In this document: in pieces, positions 36,751 through 45,287 of the stretch
How positions within the stretch are numbered: the stretch's first letter is position 1
How the letters are laid out: every line of letters starts with the position of its first letter
From: Clostridia bacterium
GTDB taxonomy: Bacteria; Bacillota; Clostridia; Oscillospirales; Acutalibacteraceae
Length of the DNA: 64,000 bases
Assembly (NCBI GenBank): GCA_017409845.1
Contig: JAFQRY010000004.1
Location: 1-64,000, forward strand
Reading direction: 5' to 3'
The notes under the pieces: model-generated
The model's input: only the letters and a program-made list of their open reading frames with translations
The model's database searches: none
Told to the model about the DNA's origin: nothing
Program-made: the position numbers and the translations under genes

Positions 36751-37956
36751 TCAGATGTATTTTTTGACAACTTCCTTGAAAGTACCGATTATGTAATCAA
36801 CGTCGTCATCGGTAAGCTTTGTGTGCAGGGGAAGGGTGATTTCATTTCTGAAATAATCAAAAGCATTCGGGAAATCGCAGATATCATAGCCGAGATTCTT
36901 ATATGCCGTCATCATGGGCAGAGGCTTGTAGTGAACATTGCAGGCAACGCCTTTTTCCGCCATTTCGGTTATGATTTCGTTTCTTGTTTCCTCTGTTATG
37001 CCGGGGATTCTTGTTATGTAAAGATGACCCGAGCCCGAATGGTTTTCTCCGTAATGCACAGGATGCTTTATTCCGAGGGAATCACACATTTCATCATATC
37101 TGCCGATTATTTCTTTTCTTCTTGCGAGAAGCGAGGGATAGCGGTCAAGCTGAATAAGACCGAGTGCGGCGGTTATATCCGTCATGTTGCACTTATACCA
37201 GGGACCGACTATGTCATATTCCCATGCACCCGCCTTGGTTTTTGCAAGAGCATCCTTTGACTGACCGTGAAGGCTGTAGAGCATGTATTTTTCATAAAGC
37301 TCTTCATCGCAGATGCCTTCGATTTTTTTCCAGGTTGCGGCACCGCCCTCTGCGGTTGTCAGATTCTTGACTGCATGGAAGGAGAATGAGGTAAAATCGG
37401 CAATCTGACCCGCATTCCTTCCGTTTCTTGTTGCACCGAGTGCATGTGCACAGTCGGCAACAACCGCAACCCTGCCAATGGCACGCTGAATATTGTTTGC
37501 TGCGGTAAAAAGATGCTTTTTGTTTTCAACGGCGGCAAAAATCCTGTCGTAATCGCAGATGATGCCTGCAAGATCAACGGGAATAACTGCCTTTGTTTTT
37601 TCGGTTATCGCCGCCTCCATGAGGTCATAATCCATCTCAAAGGAGCCGGGCTTGCTGTCAACAAAAACGATTTTTGCACCGACATGGGCTATCACCGATG
37701 CCGAAGCTGTGTAGGTATATGCGGGAACAATGACCTCGTCACCTGCACCGATGCCGAGGATACGCAGATTAAGCTCAAGGGCTGCGGTTGCGGAGTTGAG
37801 ACACGCAACCTTTGCCGTGCCGCAGTATTCCGCAATTCTGCGTTCAAATTCTTTTGTGCGCGGACCTGTTGTTATCCAGCCTGAACGAAGTGCTTGGCAA
37901 ACCTCATTGATTTCCGCTTCGGTTATATCAGGCGGGCTGAACAATATGTTTTCCAT
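36751..37956 (-). CDS. DegT/DnrJ/EryC1/StrS aminotransferase (PglE/WcfR-like)
   Basis: A 401-residue PLP enzyme. ALRSGWITTGPRTKEFERR and NSATAALELNLRILGIG are N-terminal signatures, VPAYTYTASA is cofactor contact, and SFHAVKNLTTAEGG carries the Schiff-base Lys. It probably aminates C4 of the keto sugar made by the dehydratase encoded directly upstream. No acetyltransferase gene follows, so the amine may stay free. AGAGGTAATAT precedes the ATG. Confidence 0.88.
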   Translation of the reverse strand: MENILFSPPDITEAEINEVCQALRSGWITTGPRTKEFERRIAEYCGTAKVACLNSATAALELNLRILGIGAGDEVIVPAYTYTASASVIAHVGAKIVFVDSKPGSFEMDYDLMEAAITEKTKAVIPVDLAGIICDYDRIFAAVENKKHLFTAANNIQRAIGRVAVVADCAHALGATRNGRNAGQIADFTSFSFHAVKNLTTAEGGAATWKKIEGICDEELYEKYMLYSLHGQSKDALAKTKAGAWEYDIVGPWYKCNMTDITAALGLIQLDRYPSLLARRKEIIGRYDEMCDSLGIKHPVHYGENHSGSGHLYITRIPGITEETRNEIITEMAEKGVACNVHYKPLPMMTAYKNLGYDICDFPNAFDYFRNEITLPLHTKLTDDDVDYIIGTFKEVVKKYI

Positions 37957-37974
37957 ATATTACCTCTTTCCCGT

Positions 37975-39951
37975 TCAGTTCCCCGATTTGTAGGTGGGAA
38001 CCATTTCTCTTACTTTTTCGTTTATGTCACATCTGTTTTCATATGCCGAAAGCATAAGCTCCTCCAGCTGCTTGTGGAACAAATCAATATCAAACTGAAT
38101 CGGATTGCCTATATGTATCAGCTTGTTGGGCGTTGTCTGCAATCCTTCCTCTTCCATCAGCTTCTCCTCATAAAGCTTTTCTCCCGGTCTTAAGCCGGTG
38201 TATTCTACCCTGATGTCGATATCGGGCTTGAGACCCGAAAGTTTTATAAGATTTCTTGCAAGCGTGTCGATTTTTACGGGCGAGCCCATATCAAGCACAA
38301 ATATCTCTCCGCCGTGAGCGTATGCACCTGCAAGAAGAACGAGCGAAACCGCCTCGGGAATTGTCATAAAATAGCGGATGATTTCGGGGTGAGTTACCGT
38401 TACGGGGCCTCCCTTTTGAATCTGTCTCTTGAAAAGGGGAACAACCGAGCCGTTTGAACCGAGAACATTGCCGAATCTGACGGCAACAAATTCCGTTTTT
38501 ACATTTTCGGGAACGGCATCTGAGCAAAAATCGCCGTCCTCCTCAAGATGAGTGAACATTTTCGGAATATTTTTATGCTTGCTTTCCTTGATTTCTCTGT
38601 CAAACGCCTGAATAACCATTTCACAAAGGCGTTTGCTTGCACCCATTATATTGGTGGGATTAACAGCCTTGTCGGTGCTGATAAGCACAAATCTGCTGCA
38701 GTTGTTGACCATTGCCGCATAAGCGGTTTTATAGGTGCCGATAACATTGTTTTTGATTGCCTCGCAGGGGCTGTCCTCCATGAGAGGAACATGCTTGTGA
38801 GCGGCGGCATGATAAACAATGTCGGGATGATATATCTTGAATATATTGTCAAGTCTGCGTGAATCTCTTACGGAGCCGATGAGAACATCCAGCTTCAATT
38901 CCGGATATTTGTCCCTGAGCTCCTGCTGGATGGCGTAAGCGTTGTTTTCGTAAATGTCAAAAACAATCAGTCTTGCAGGCTTGTGTGCCGCAACCTGACG
39001 GCAGAGCTCGCTGCCGATTGAGCCGCCTCCGCCCGTAACGAGAATGGTTTTGCCTTCGATGAGGTCATAAACCTCCTTCATGTCGGCGTTTATGGGGTCT
39101 CTGCCGAGCAGATCTTCAACGGAAACATCCTTGAGTGCACCTGCCGTTATTCCGCTGTTGACATACTGATAGAAGTCGGGCAGAGTTTTTGTTTCGCAGC
39201 CTGTTTCCTTGCAGATGTTGACTATATCCCTTATGCTTTCTTTTGAAGCACTGGGAATTGCAATATAAATTTTGTCGATATTATATTTTTTAACGCTGTT
39301 AAGGATATCGTCACGGCCGCCCACAATCTGAACGCCGTTGAAATATCTGTTTTGCTTATCGGGATTATCATCAATCATGCAAACAACGCGGTCTTTGTTG
39401 GCTCTTGTTTTCTGAATGTTTTCAAGAAGCATTCTGCCTGCATCGCCCGCACCGATTATCATTATCTTGTTGCAGGTGTGTGTTCCCGTATCCGTTCCGA
39501 AAAGCTGAGGCACAGCGGAAAAGATTCTGTAGGAAAACCTCACTCCGAGCAGCATGAGCATCTGGAAGCAGGTGCCCCAGAGGTAATAAGAAATAGGCAT
39601 TCTCTGGAAAAGCACCGTTATCAGCACAATGTGAACGGCTGAAACCGAGAGACTGCCGATTGCAGCCTTCATCAGCTCTCTTACGCTCACATATTCCCAG
39701 ACACTGTGATACATGCGGAGAAAATAGAAAACAACAAGGCTTATTACCGTGTAAAAGGGAATGAAGTTGACATACGGGTCAAGATATTTTTCGGGTATTT
39801 CGGAAAAAACGCCGTCAAATCTTATCCAGAGTGCAACAAAATACGATATGTTGATAGCCATAATATCGTATGCCATAAGGAATATGGCTTTTATATGCCA
39901 GGTTTCAATATGAAATTTTCTTTTGCACTTTGAGGCTTTTGATAACTTCAA
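37975..39951 (-). CDS. Membrane-bound UDP-GlcNAc 4,6-dehydratase (PglF/CapD/WbpM-like)
   Basis: A 658-residue protein from a TTG start with AAGGA six bases upstream. Four N-terminal membrane helices (about residues 20-135) lead to a first nucleotide-binding region (IIGAGDAGRMLLENI). The catalytic SDR domain has VTGGGGSIGSELCRQV. STDKAVNPTNIMGASKRLCE shows Met in place of the YxxxK Tyr, as is normal for this group. It produces UDP-2-acetamido-4-keto-2,4,6-trideoxyhexose. Non-ATG starts are otherwise uncommon in the locus. Confidence 0.9.
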   Translation of the reverse strand: MKLSKASKCKRKFHIETWHIKAIFLMAYDIMAINISYFVALWIRFDGVFSEIPEKYLDPYVNFIPFYTVISLVVFYFLRMYHSVWEYVSVRELMKAAIGSLSVSAVHIVLITVLFQRMPISYYLWGTCFQMLMLLGVRFSYRIFSAVPQLFGTDTGTHTCNKIMIIGAGDAGRMLLENIQKTRANKDRVVCMIDDNPDKQNRYFNGVQIVGGRDDILNSVKKYNIDKIYIAIPSASKESIRDIVNICKETGCETKTLPDFYQYVNSGITAGALKDVSVEDLLGRDPINADMKEVYDLIEGKTILVTGGGGSIGSELCRQVAAHKPARLIVFDIYENNAYAIQQELRDKYPELKLDVLIGSVRDSRRLDNIFKIYHPDIVYHAAAHKHVPLMEDSPCEAIKNNVIGTYKTAYAAMVNNCSRFVLISTDKAVNPTNIMGASKRLCEMVIQAFDREIKESKHKNIPKMFTHLEEDGDFCSDAVPENVKTEFVAVRFGNVLGSNGSVVPLFKRQIQKGGPVTVTHPEIIRYFMTIPEAVSLVLLAGAYAHGGEIFVLDMGSPVKIDTLARNLIKLSGLKPDIDIRVEYTGLRPGEKLYEEKLMEEEGLQTTPNKLIHIGNPIQFDIDLFHKQLEELMLSAYENRCDINEKVREMVPTYKSGN

Positions 39952-39966
39952 ATCAATCAGATCCTT

Positions 39967-41514
39967 TTAATCTTTTGTTTCGGAGCTTTTTGAATTTCTG
40001 CGGGATTTCTTTTTTCTGTGTTTGCGGTCTTCGCCATATCCGTAGCCGTAGCCGTATTTACCGTAACCGTAGCCGTACTTACCGTAGCCATAACCGTAAC
40101 CATATCCGTAGCCATAGCCGTAACCGTAACCGTAGCCGTAGCCCGAGAAGCCCTGAACAGTTCCGTTGAGAACGCATCCGAGAATGCGGATATCCGTTGA
40201 CATGAGATTGTCAAGGGTGCTTCTGACACGGGAGATTCTTACGGCATCCTGATATGTTACGAAAATTGCCGCATCTGCGTGCTGTGCGATGAACAGAGCA
40301 TCGGAAATAAGACCGCACGGGGGAGTATCAACGAGAATGTAGTCATATTCATCACGAAAAGTTTCAAACATCTGCCTGATATTGCCCGAGCTGAAATATC
40401 CGGATTCATCCTCTTCTTCGCCGACGGTCGGGATGAGGAGGCTGAGCCTGTATTTTTCGAGATAAGCGATTTTATAAAGGTCAGTTACTGTTTCGTATTC
40501 AATGCTTTCTTCGTCAATTCCGAGAAGCGGGGCGATACTGGGATGACGGATATCGCCGTCAATAAGAAGTATCTTTTTGCTGTGATCGGCAAGTGCAAGT
40601 GCAAGATTGGTCACGATTGTTGTCTTGCCTTCGCCGGGCACGGAGCTTGTTGCCATGATGATTTTTTCGTTTTCCCTGAGCGAGGAAATAAAAATATTTC
40701 TGAGCACACGGAAGGATTCGGGGAAGCCGCTGCCGATATCGGGGTTTGTGAACAGCAGGGATTTATCACCGGGCATAGCCTTTTTCTTGTAAGCAACCTG
40801 CGGAACAACAGCGAGAGCTTCAAGGTTAAGCTCGTTTTTTATATCGCTCTTTGTTTTGACGGTTTTTCTCTGAAGAATGTAAACAAATATGAACAGCAGT
40901 CCGAAGAATAAACCGATTATTGCACCCTTTGCCGCCTCGTTGACATAGCTTACGCTGTTTGAGGGAGAGGTTGCAACCGTGGGCTGCTTGAGGATATCAA
41001 AGGATATATTGCCGACAACGGGCTTTGCAACGGCAGGATAATTTTTGATTGCCGAAACAAGCACATCATATGTTGTCTGCGGGTCTCTGCCCTTTGCGGT
41101 AAGAGTGAACATATTAGAGCCGGGAACCGCAGCGGCACTGAGCTTTGCGGGAACGGCAGCAATATCAAGATCCTCACAAATTGCGTCCTGCAGAAGATTG
41201 CAGGAAAGAATGAAAGGGAATGTTTCCGAGAGCAATGATGTTGTTGTTGAGTCATAGTAGAAGGTATAAACCGAAATTCCGCCGACCGAAGAGTCTGCAT
41301 GCTGAGTGTTGACGGTGAGCGTTACCGATGATGTGTATTCGGGAACATAGCTGAGCTTCTGATTGAGTGCACTGAAGCCGCCGAGTAATACCGCTGCGGC
41401 AACGCAGACCCACCAGAACCGTCTGAGGCCCTTCAGAACATCGCTGAGGTAAACGGAAACAAATATATCTTTTTTGCTTTCAGTTGTCTGACTGTTATTT
41501 ACGGATTGATTCAT
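39967..41514 (-). CDS. Wzc-type chain-length regulator/tyrosine autokinase with Gly-Tyr repeat tail
   Basis: A 515-residue fusion of an N-terminal Wzz domain (helices at about 35-55 and 190-212) and a C-terminal BY-kinase. Walker A is SSVPGEGKTT, A-prime ILLIDGDIRHPS, Walker B ILVDTPP. The C-terminus is (GY)10 interrupted later by two Lys, 17 tyrosines in 37 residues, then a basic tail. Autophosphorylation of such tails regulates polymer length and export. ATG 41514 is used; the ribosome site is weak (GAAAGATTTG). The Tyr count is far higher than usual. Confidence 0.9.
   Translation of the reverse strand: MNQSVNNSQTTESKKDIFVSVYLSDVLKGLRRFWWVCVAAAVLLGGFSALNQKLSYVPEYTSSVTLTVNTQHADSSVGGISVYTFYYDSTTTSLLSETFPFILSCNLLQDAICEDLDIAAVPAKLSAAAVPGSNMFTLTAKGRDPQTTYDVLVSAIKNYPAVAKPVVGNISFDILKQPTVATSPSNSVSYVNEAAKGAIIGLFFGLLFIFVYILQRKTVKTKSDIKNELNLEALAVVPQVAYKKKAMPGDKSLLFTNPDIGSGFPESFRVLRNIFISSLRENEKIIMATSSVPGEGKTTIVTNLALALADHSKKILLIDGDIRHPSIAPLLGIDEESIEYETVTDLYKIAYLEKYRLSLLIPTVGEEEDESGYFSSGNIRQMFETFRDEYDYILVDTPPCGLISDALFIAQHADAAIFVTYQDAVRISRVRSTLDNLMSTDIRILGCVLNGTVQGFSGYGYGYGYGYGYGYGYGYGYGKYGYGYGKYGYGYGYGEDRKHRKKKSRRNSKSSETKD
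40033..40143 (-). repeat. Hexanucleotide tandem repeat encoding the Gly-Tyr tail
   Basis: A 111-base run in which nearly every six bases encode Gly-Tyr (GGN TAY). Codon variants are mixed, so it is an imperfect microsatellite. Loss or gain of a unit keeps the frame and changes the number of phosphorylatable tyrosines in the kinase. Confidence 0.85.
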
Positions 41515-41539
41515 TTTCAAATCTTTCTTTCAAATTTAT

Positions 41540-43030
41540 TTAATCTGCGGTTGCTTCTTCAGCTTCCGGACGGCTTTCCTTTGAGTGACTGCGGGATTTA
41601 CCGTAATGACCGTAATGAGAATATTTTCCGTAGCCGTAGCCGTATCTGCCGTATCTGCCGCTTTCATCGTTTCCCGTGATGCTGAAGGGCAGGATATTCA
41701 GATGAACATCGTTGAGAATGCAGCCTGCAAGGTTGGGGCTGATTTTACTGACGGTTGAAATGTGATCGTTGATTGCATCAATTATTACCGTGTCGGTTCT
41801 GATAACCATTATTGTTTTGTCAACCCTGCAGATAATATCCGTAACGGTTGAATCGAGCGAAAGAGGAGCGGTGTCAACGATTACATAGTCAAACTGTTCA
41901 CGGAGCTTCTCTATCAATTCCTCAATGCTTCCGTTTTCAATAAGTGAACGGTAATCGGGATCAGGCTTTGTGTTGAATGCAAGGGAAAGTGAGGTTTTTT
42001 TGAATGCTCTGAAAGCGAAATCATCAAAATCAACTTTCTTGTTCAATAAATCCGAGAGCTCACCGTTTTCGATTGTTTCTTCGTTGAAAATTTTATAAAG
42101 TGCGGGTTTTTTGAAGTCGAAGTCGAGAAGCACAACCTTGTTGCCTCTGTCTGCAAGAGATACGGCAATATTTGCCGCACAGGTGGATTTTCCTTCGTTT
42201 TCGGCAACGCTTGTTATCGCAAACACCTTGTCGCCGCTGCTGTTTTTCATATGCTCGAGCTTAGCGGCAATCTTGTGGAAGTTTTCGGTGAAGCGAAGGC
42301 TGATATAAGCGTTGCTGTGAATAAGCAGACCTTTCTTTTTCTTCTGTCTGATTTCCTTCAGGGTCATTTTTTTATCTTCATGAGTGATCGTGCCGATGAG
42401 CTTTGAATCTATCTTTTCGGTAAAATCGCTTTCTTTTTTGACCGTGTTACGCATGATTGACAGTGCAAGGATTATTGCAAGGGAAACGGTTACGGAAGCC
42501 GCAACAACAAGATTACGGTTGCCCGAGTCTATGCGGTTTGAGGGAGCTGCAGGCATTGACGGCATGCGGATAACCGAAACACCTGCGTTTCTGAAAATCT
42601 TGTTTGAAACCTTATGGTGCGAGTTGATAACGGCATTGAGAAGATTATAGGATTTTTCGGGATGATTTGATGTAACTCTGAGCTCAATGAAGTTGGTGCT
42701 TTCCATAACGGAAGCGGTAACCTTGCCGTCAAAGCTGTCAATTCCGAGATATTCTGCCGCACACTCTCTTATTGAGGGCTCGGTGAAAATATTGACAAGG
42801 ATTTTTGCCTTTTCATTTGAAGTGGTGAGAGCCGAATATGAGCCCGTTCCGCTTGAGGTTGCATTGACAACAAGTGTTGCGGAGGCAGTATATTCGGGGT
42901 CATATGCACTGTGGGTAACAACATAAAAGCTCATAAAGCCGATAAGACCGCACAGGATAACCACCCAGATGTTTCTGATAACATCCTTAAGCAGGCTGTG
43001 TATTTCAATTGTGATTTTGTTTCTTTTCAT
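41540..43030 (-). CDS. Second Wzc-type chain-length regulator/tyrosine autokinase
   Basis: A 496-residue paralogue of the downstream kinase. Wzz helices lie at about residues 20-40 and 165-185. Kinase motifs are SVAENEGKST (Walker A), VVLLDFDFKKPALY (A-prime) and YVIVDTAPL (Walker B). The tail has seven tyrosines (RYGRYGYGYGKYSHYGHYG) and no long repeat. Having two full-length kinases in tandem is uncommon; one may act on the other. GGAGGTTAAGAAG precedes the ATG at 43030. Confidence 0.9.
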   Translation of the reverse strand: MKRNKITIEIHSLLKDVIRNIWVVILCGLIGFMSFYVVTHSAYDPEYTASATLVVNATSSGTGSYSALTTSNEKAKILVNIFTEPSIRECAAEYLGIDSFDGKVTASVMESTNFIELRVTSNHPEKSYNLLNAVINSHHKVSNKIFRNAGVSVIRMPSMPAAPSNRIDSGNRNLVVAASVTVSLAIILALSIMRNTVKKESDFTEKIDSKLIGTITHEDKKMTLKEIRQKKKKGLLIHSNAYISLRFTENFHKIAAKLEHMKNSSGDKVFAITSVAENEGKSTCAANIAVSLADRGNKVVLLDFDFKKPALYKIFNEETIENGELSDLLNKKVDFDDFAFRAFKKTSLSLAFNTKPDPDYRSLIENGSIEELIEKLREQFDYVIVDTAPLSLDSTVTDIICRVDKTIMVIRTDTVIIDAINDHISTVSKISPNLAGCILNDVHLNILPFSITGNDESGRYGRYGYGYGKYSHYGHYGKSRSHSKESRPEAEEATAD

Positions 43031-43034
43031 CTTC

Positions 43035-43853
43035 TTAACCTCCGACAACAACAGTCATAACGCTATGACCTCTTTGACCGAGGCTGTCCGTTGCGTAAAA
43101 ATGAACCTGATAGGTGCCTTCCTTGTTGAAGTCAACATTGGATTCAACCGTTACCTTATCCTTAAGGCTTTCTTCGTTTATTGTGAGAGCATCAACGATA
43201 TATGTCTTGAAGTCAACGGGCTTGCCCTTTTGTGCATAAACAAGATATTCCTTAAGCTCGATTTCGGGAACGGAAGCGGGACGGTCTTCAACGATAAGCG
43301 GAAGCTGAATTGTTGAAGTGTCACCCTTGGAGTTTGCTACGGTAACGTCAAGGGTGTATGCACCTGCGTTGGTGCTTGAATATTTTTCGGATGTGATGAT
43401 GATTTTGCTTGTTATGTTGCCTTCGAGGCTGTCGGATGCGGTGATGAATTCCCTGATGTCAATTCGTTCGTAAAGCGAGAAGCAAAGATTGCCCGTAACC
43501 TTGAATTTCGGCGACTGATAGCCCTTGAATCTGATTTTTCTTGTGGCTTTTGCAACATTGTTGTTGCTGTCGCATACGGCATATGTAACTTTGCTGACGC
43601 CTTTTTCGGTGAATCTTGAAATTGATTCGATGATAAGCTTATCGGTCAGGTCACCGTCTTTTTCATCGTGAGCGGTAACTCCTTTGAGTATTTCTTCGTC
43701 GGTTGCCTTGAGGCTGACTTCAACAACTTCTTCTTCGACCGTGATTACGGGAATTGTTTTATCTTCGTTGATTTTTTCGCTTACGAAAACAGCCAGCGAG
43801 GCAACGGAAATAAAGAAAAATGTAATTAAAACTATGATTCTTAACGGTTTCAT
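43035..43853 (-). CDS. Membrane-anchored protein with Ig-like (DUF5011/HYR-type) domains
   Basis: A 272-residue protein with one N-terminal helix (about residues 5-25) and an extracytoplasmic part of about three beta-sandwich repeats. Repeat marks are VTAHDEKDGDLTDKLIIESI, ITASDSLEGNITSKIIITS and VTVESNVDFNKEGTYQVHFY, each ending in a YxVxxxDSxGN-like strand. Such repeats bind or space proteins at the surface. Its place between the phosphatase and kinase genes is unusual and suggests a scaffold for the export machine. AAGGTGAACAAG precedes the ATG. Confidence 0.75.
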   Translation of the reverse strand: MKPLRIIVLITFFFISVASLAVFVSEKINEDKTIPVITVEEEVVEVSLKATDEEILKGVTAHDEKDGDLTDKLIIESISRFTEKGVSKVTYAVCDSNNNVAKATRKIRFKGYQSPKFKVTGNLCFSLYERIDIREFITASDSLEGNITSKIIITSEKYSSTNAGAYTLDVTVANSKGDTSTIQLPLIVEDRPASVPEIELKEYLVYAQKGKPVDFKTYIVDALTINEESLKDKVTVESNVDFNKEGTYQVHFYATDSLGQRGHSVMTVVVGG

Positions 43854-43869
43854 CTTGTTCACCTTAAAG

Positions 43870-44595
43870 TCAGTTGATTTTTTTATTCTGAATAACAGCA
43901 GCGGGATTGGTTTTCAGAAGCAGATCCGCATAATCCCGTGAATGGGCTTCGCTGATGAGCTCGTATGCATCCGCAAGATACGGGGTGCGCATATAAGGGC
44001 TGTGAGCATCGCTTGCTACAAAGTCCGCAAGCTCGTTTTCAAGGATATAACCGGAGGCGGTATAAGCCTCTCTGCCGAAATTGCCCTTGAGGCTTCCTTT
44101 GTTTATCTGAAGAAGGCATCCCAGAGCTTTGAGTCTGTAGGGTGCAAAATCATCCTCGGCAACAAAAGCATATCTTTCGGGATGTGCGACAATCGGAGTC
44201 AGACCTTCCGCAACAAGCATGCGGAGCTTTTCGTAAACGGATTCCGCAGCCTCCGTGAAGCCGAATTCAACAAGCGGATAATCCGAGCCCGCGAGAGTCA
44301 GAAGCCTGCGTTTTTTTATAAGTGCTCCGATATTCTCCGAGGAAAAAATTTCATGCCCCGGATATATTTTCAGCGGAATGTCTTCGGCTCTGAGATTTTC
44401 TTTGAATGCATTGAAAATGTCGGCGTAATCCCTGCCGAAATAGTTTTCAAAAGAGTCGGGAATGTTGCAATGAGGGGTTGCGATAATGGCTCGGGTGCCT
44501 CCGTCAACGGCAAGACGTGCCATGCGGAGTGATTCTTCGATGTTGTCTGCACCGTCGTCAAGACCGGGCAGAATATGACAGTGAATATCAACCAT
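43870..44595 (-). CDS. cpsB: CpsB/CapC-type tyrosine-protein phosphatase (PHP domain)
   Basis: A 241-residue metal-dependent phosphatase. MVDIHCHILPGLDDGA is the first metal motif, ATPHCN the second, GHEIF follows in the middle, and VASDAHS is near the C-terminus. In Gram-positive capsule systems it removes phosphate from the Tyr-rich tail of the BY-kinase. It is the first gene of the leftward operon. GTGGAGGTGCGTC precedes ATG 44595; frames extending further upstream run over this site. Confidence 0.9.
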   Translation of the reverse strand: MVDIHCHILPGLDDGADNIEESLRMARLAVDGGTRAIIATPHCNIPDSFENYFGRDYADIFNAFKENLRAEDIPLKIYPGHEIFSSENIGALIKKRRLLTLAGSDYPLVEFGFTEAAESVYEKLRMLVAEGLTPIVAHPERYAFVAEDDFAPYRLKALGCLLQINKGSLKGNFGREAYTASGYILENELADFVASDAHSPYMRTPYLADAYELISEAHSRDYADLLLKTNPAAVIQNKKIN

Positions 44596-44623
44596 GACGC
44601 ACCTCCACATTATAATCGAAAAT

Positions 44624-44653
44624 ATGATACTATATCTTATATAAAAAAGTCAA
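44624..44653 (-). promoter_or_regulatory. Promoter of the leftward polysaccharide operon
   Basis: Read on the minus strand: TTGACT (44653-44648), 18-base spacer, TATCAT (44629-44624). It lies 29 bases upstream of the phosphatase start codon. It is the only strong promoter I see for the tightly packed 36-kb operon. Confidence 0.6.
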
Positions 44654-45206
44654 TAGAAAATAATACATTATTAGAATATTTTCGTCACTTTTTTTGCAAA
44701 AACAAGCACGACCGTAATCAGCGGTTTAATCAATGAAAAAACGGTTTTGAATTATTATGCAAAACGCACGAATAAAATTGCATAATTAATTTTGGAAGAA
44801 CAGCGATTATTTTTTGAGAATTTAGTTTTGCTACATCTGTCTGATGTTCTTCAACAGCTCGATCCAACAAACTTTTGTGATAAGAAGAACTGTATCAAAA
44901 TTTACGGAAAACTATAAAGTATTAATTACAAAATATTCTAAGAAAATTGACGTAATATTTGGAAATGATTTTTTTGATTTATGGTGTATCGGATAATGGC
45001 TTTGGGCGGCTTCTGATTTTGCATAAATTGAGCCTGTTTCCGGTGCTTTGTTTGAACTGAATTGTGATTAATCAATACTCAAACACACGAATAAATATAC
45101 AGAATATGCAAATGTTGATTAAATAACGATTCGGCGAATTTTCTCTTTTGCACAAAACATAAGCGGAAATTTGTCTGATTTTCGTTGCGGAATGTGAAAA
45201 AAGAAC
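44654..45206. other. Long AT-rich divergent intergenic region with a repeated 15-base motif
   Basis: No gene is credible here. AAACGCACGAATAAA at 44762-44776 and AAACACACGAATAAA at 45081-45095 match in 14 of 15 bases, in the same orientation. A weaker GCACGA core is near 44706-44711. Several TTTTGCA/TGCAAAA pieces are scattered across it. It separates the polysaccharide operon from the giant-protein operon and may hold operators. Confidence 0.5.
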
Positions 45207-45235
45207 TTGAATTTTCTTTATTATAATGTTATTAT
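45207..45235 (+). promoter_or_regulatory. Promoter of the giant-protein/modified-peptide operon
   Basis: TTGAAT at 45207-45212 and TATTAT at 45230-45235 are separated by 17 bases. They give a leader of about 45 bases before ATG 45288, which has AAGGAGGAA upstream. Confidence 0.6.
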
Positions 45236-45287
45236 ATTTGCGTATAAATTTATTTGGTTTATTTTTTCTTTAAGGAGGAACCAAAGT

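Noticed and set aside
40018-40200. Val-Ala repeat frame on the plus strand
   Set aside because: Opposite-strand reading of the Gly-Tyr hexamer repeat of the kinase gene.
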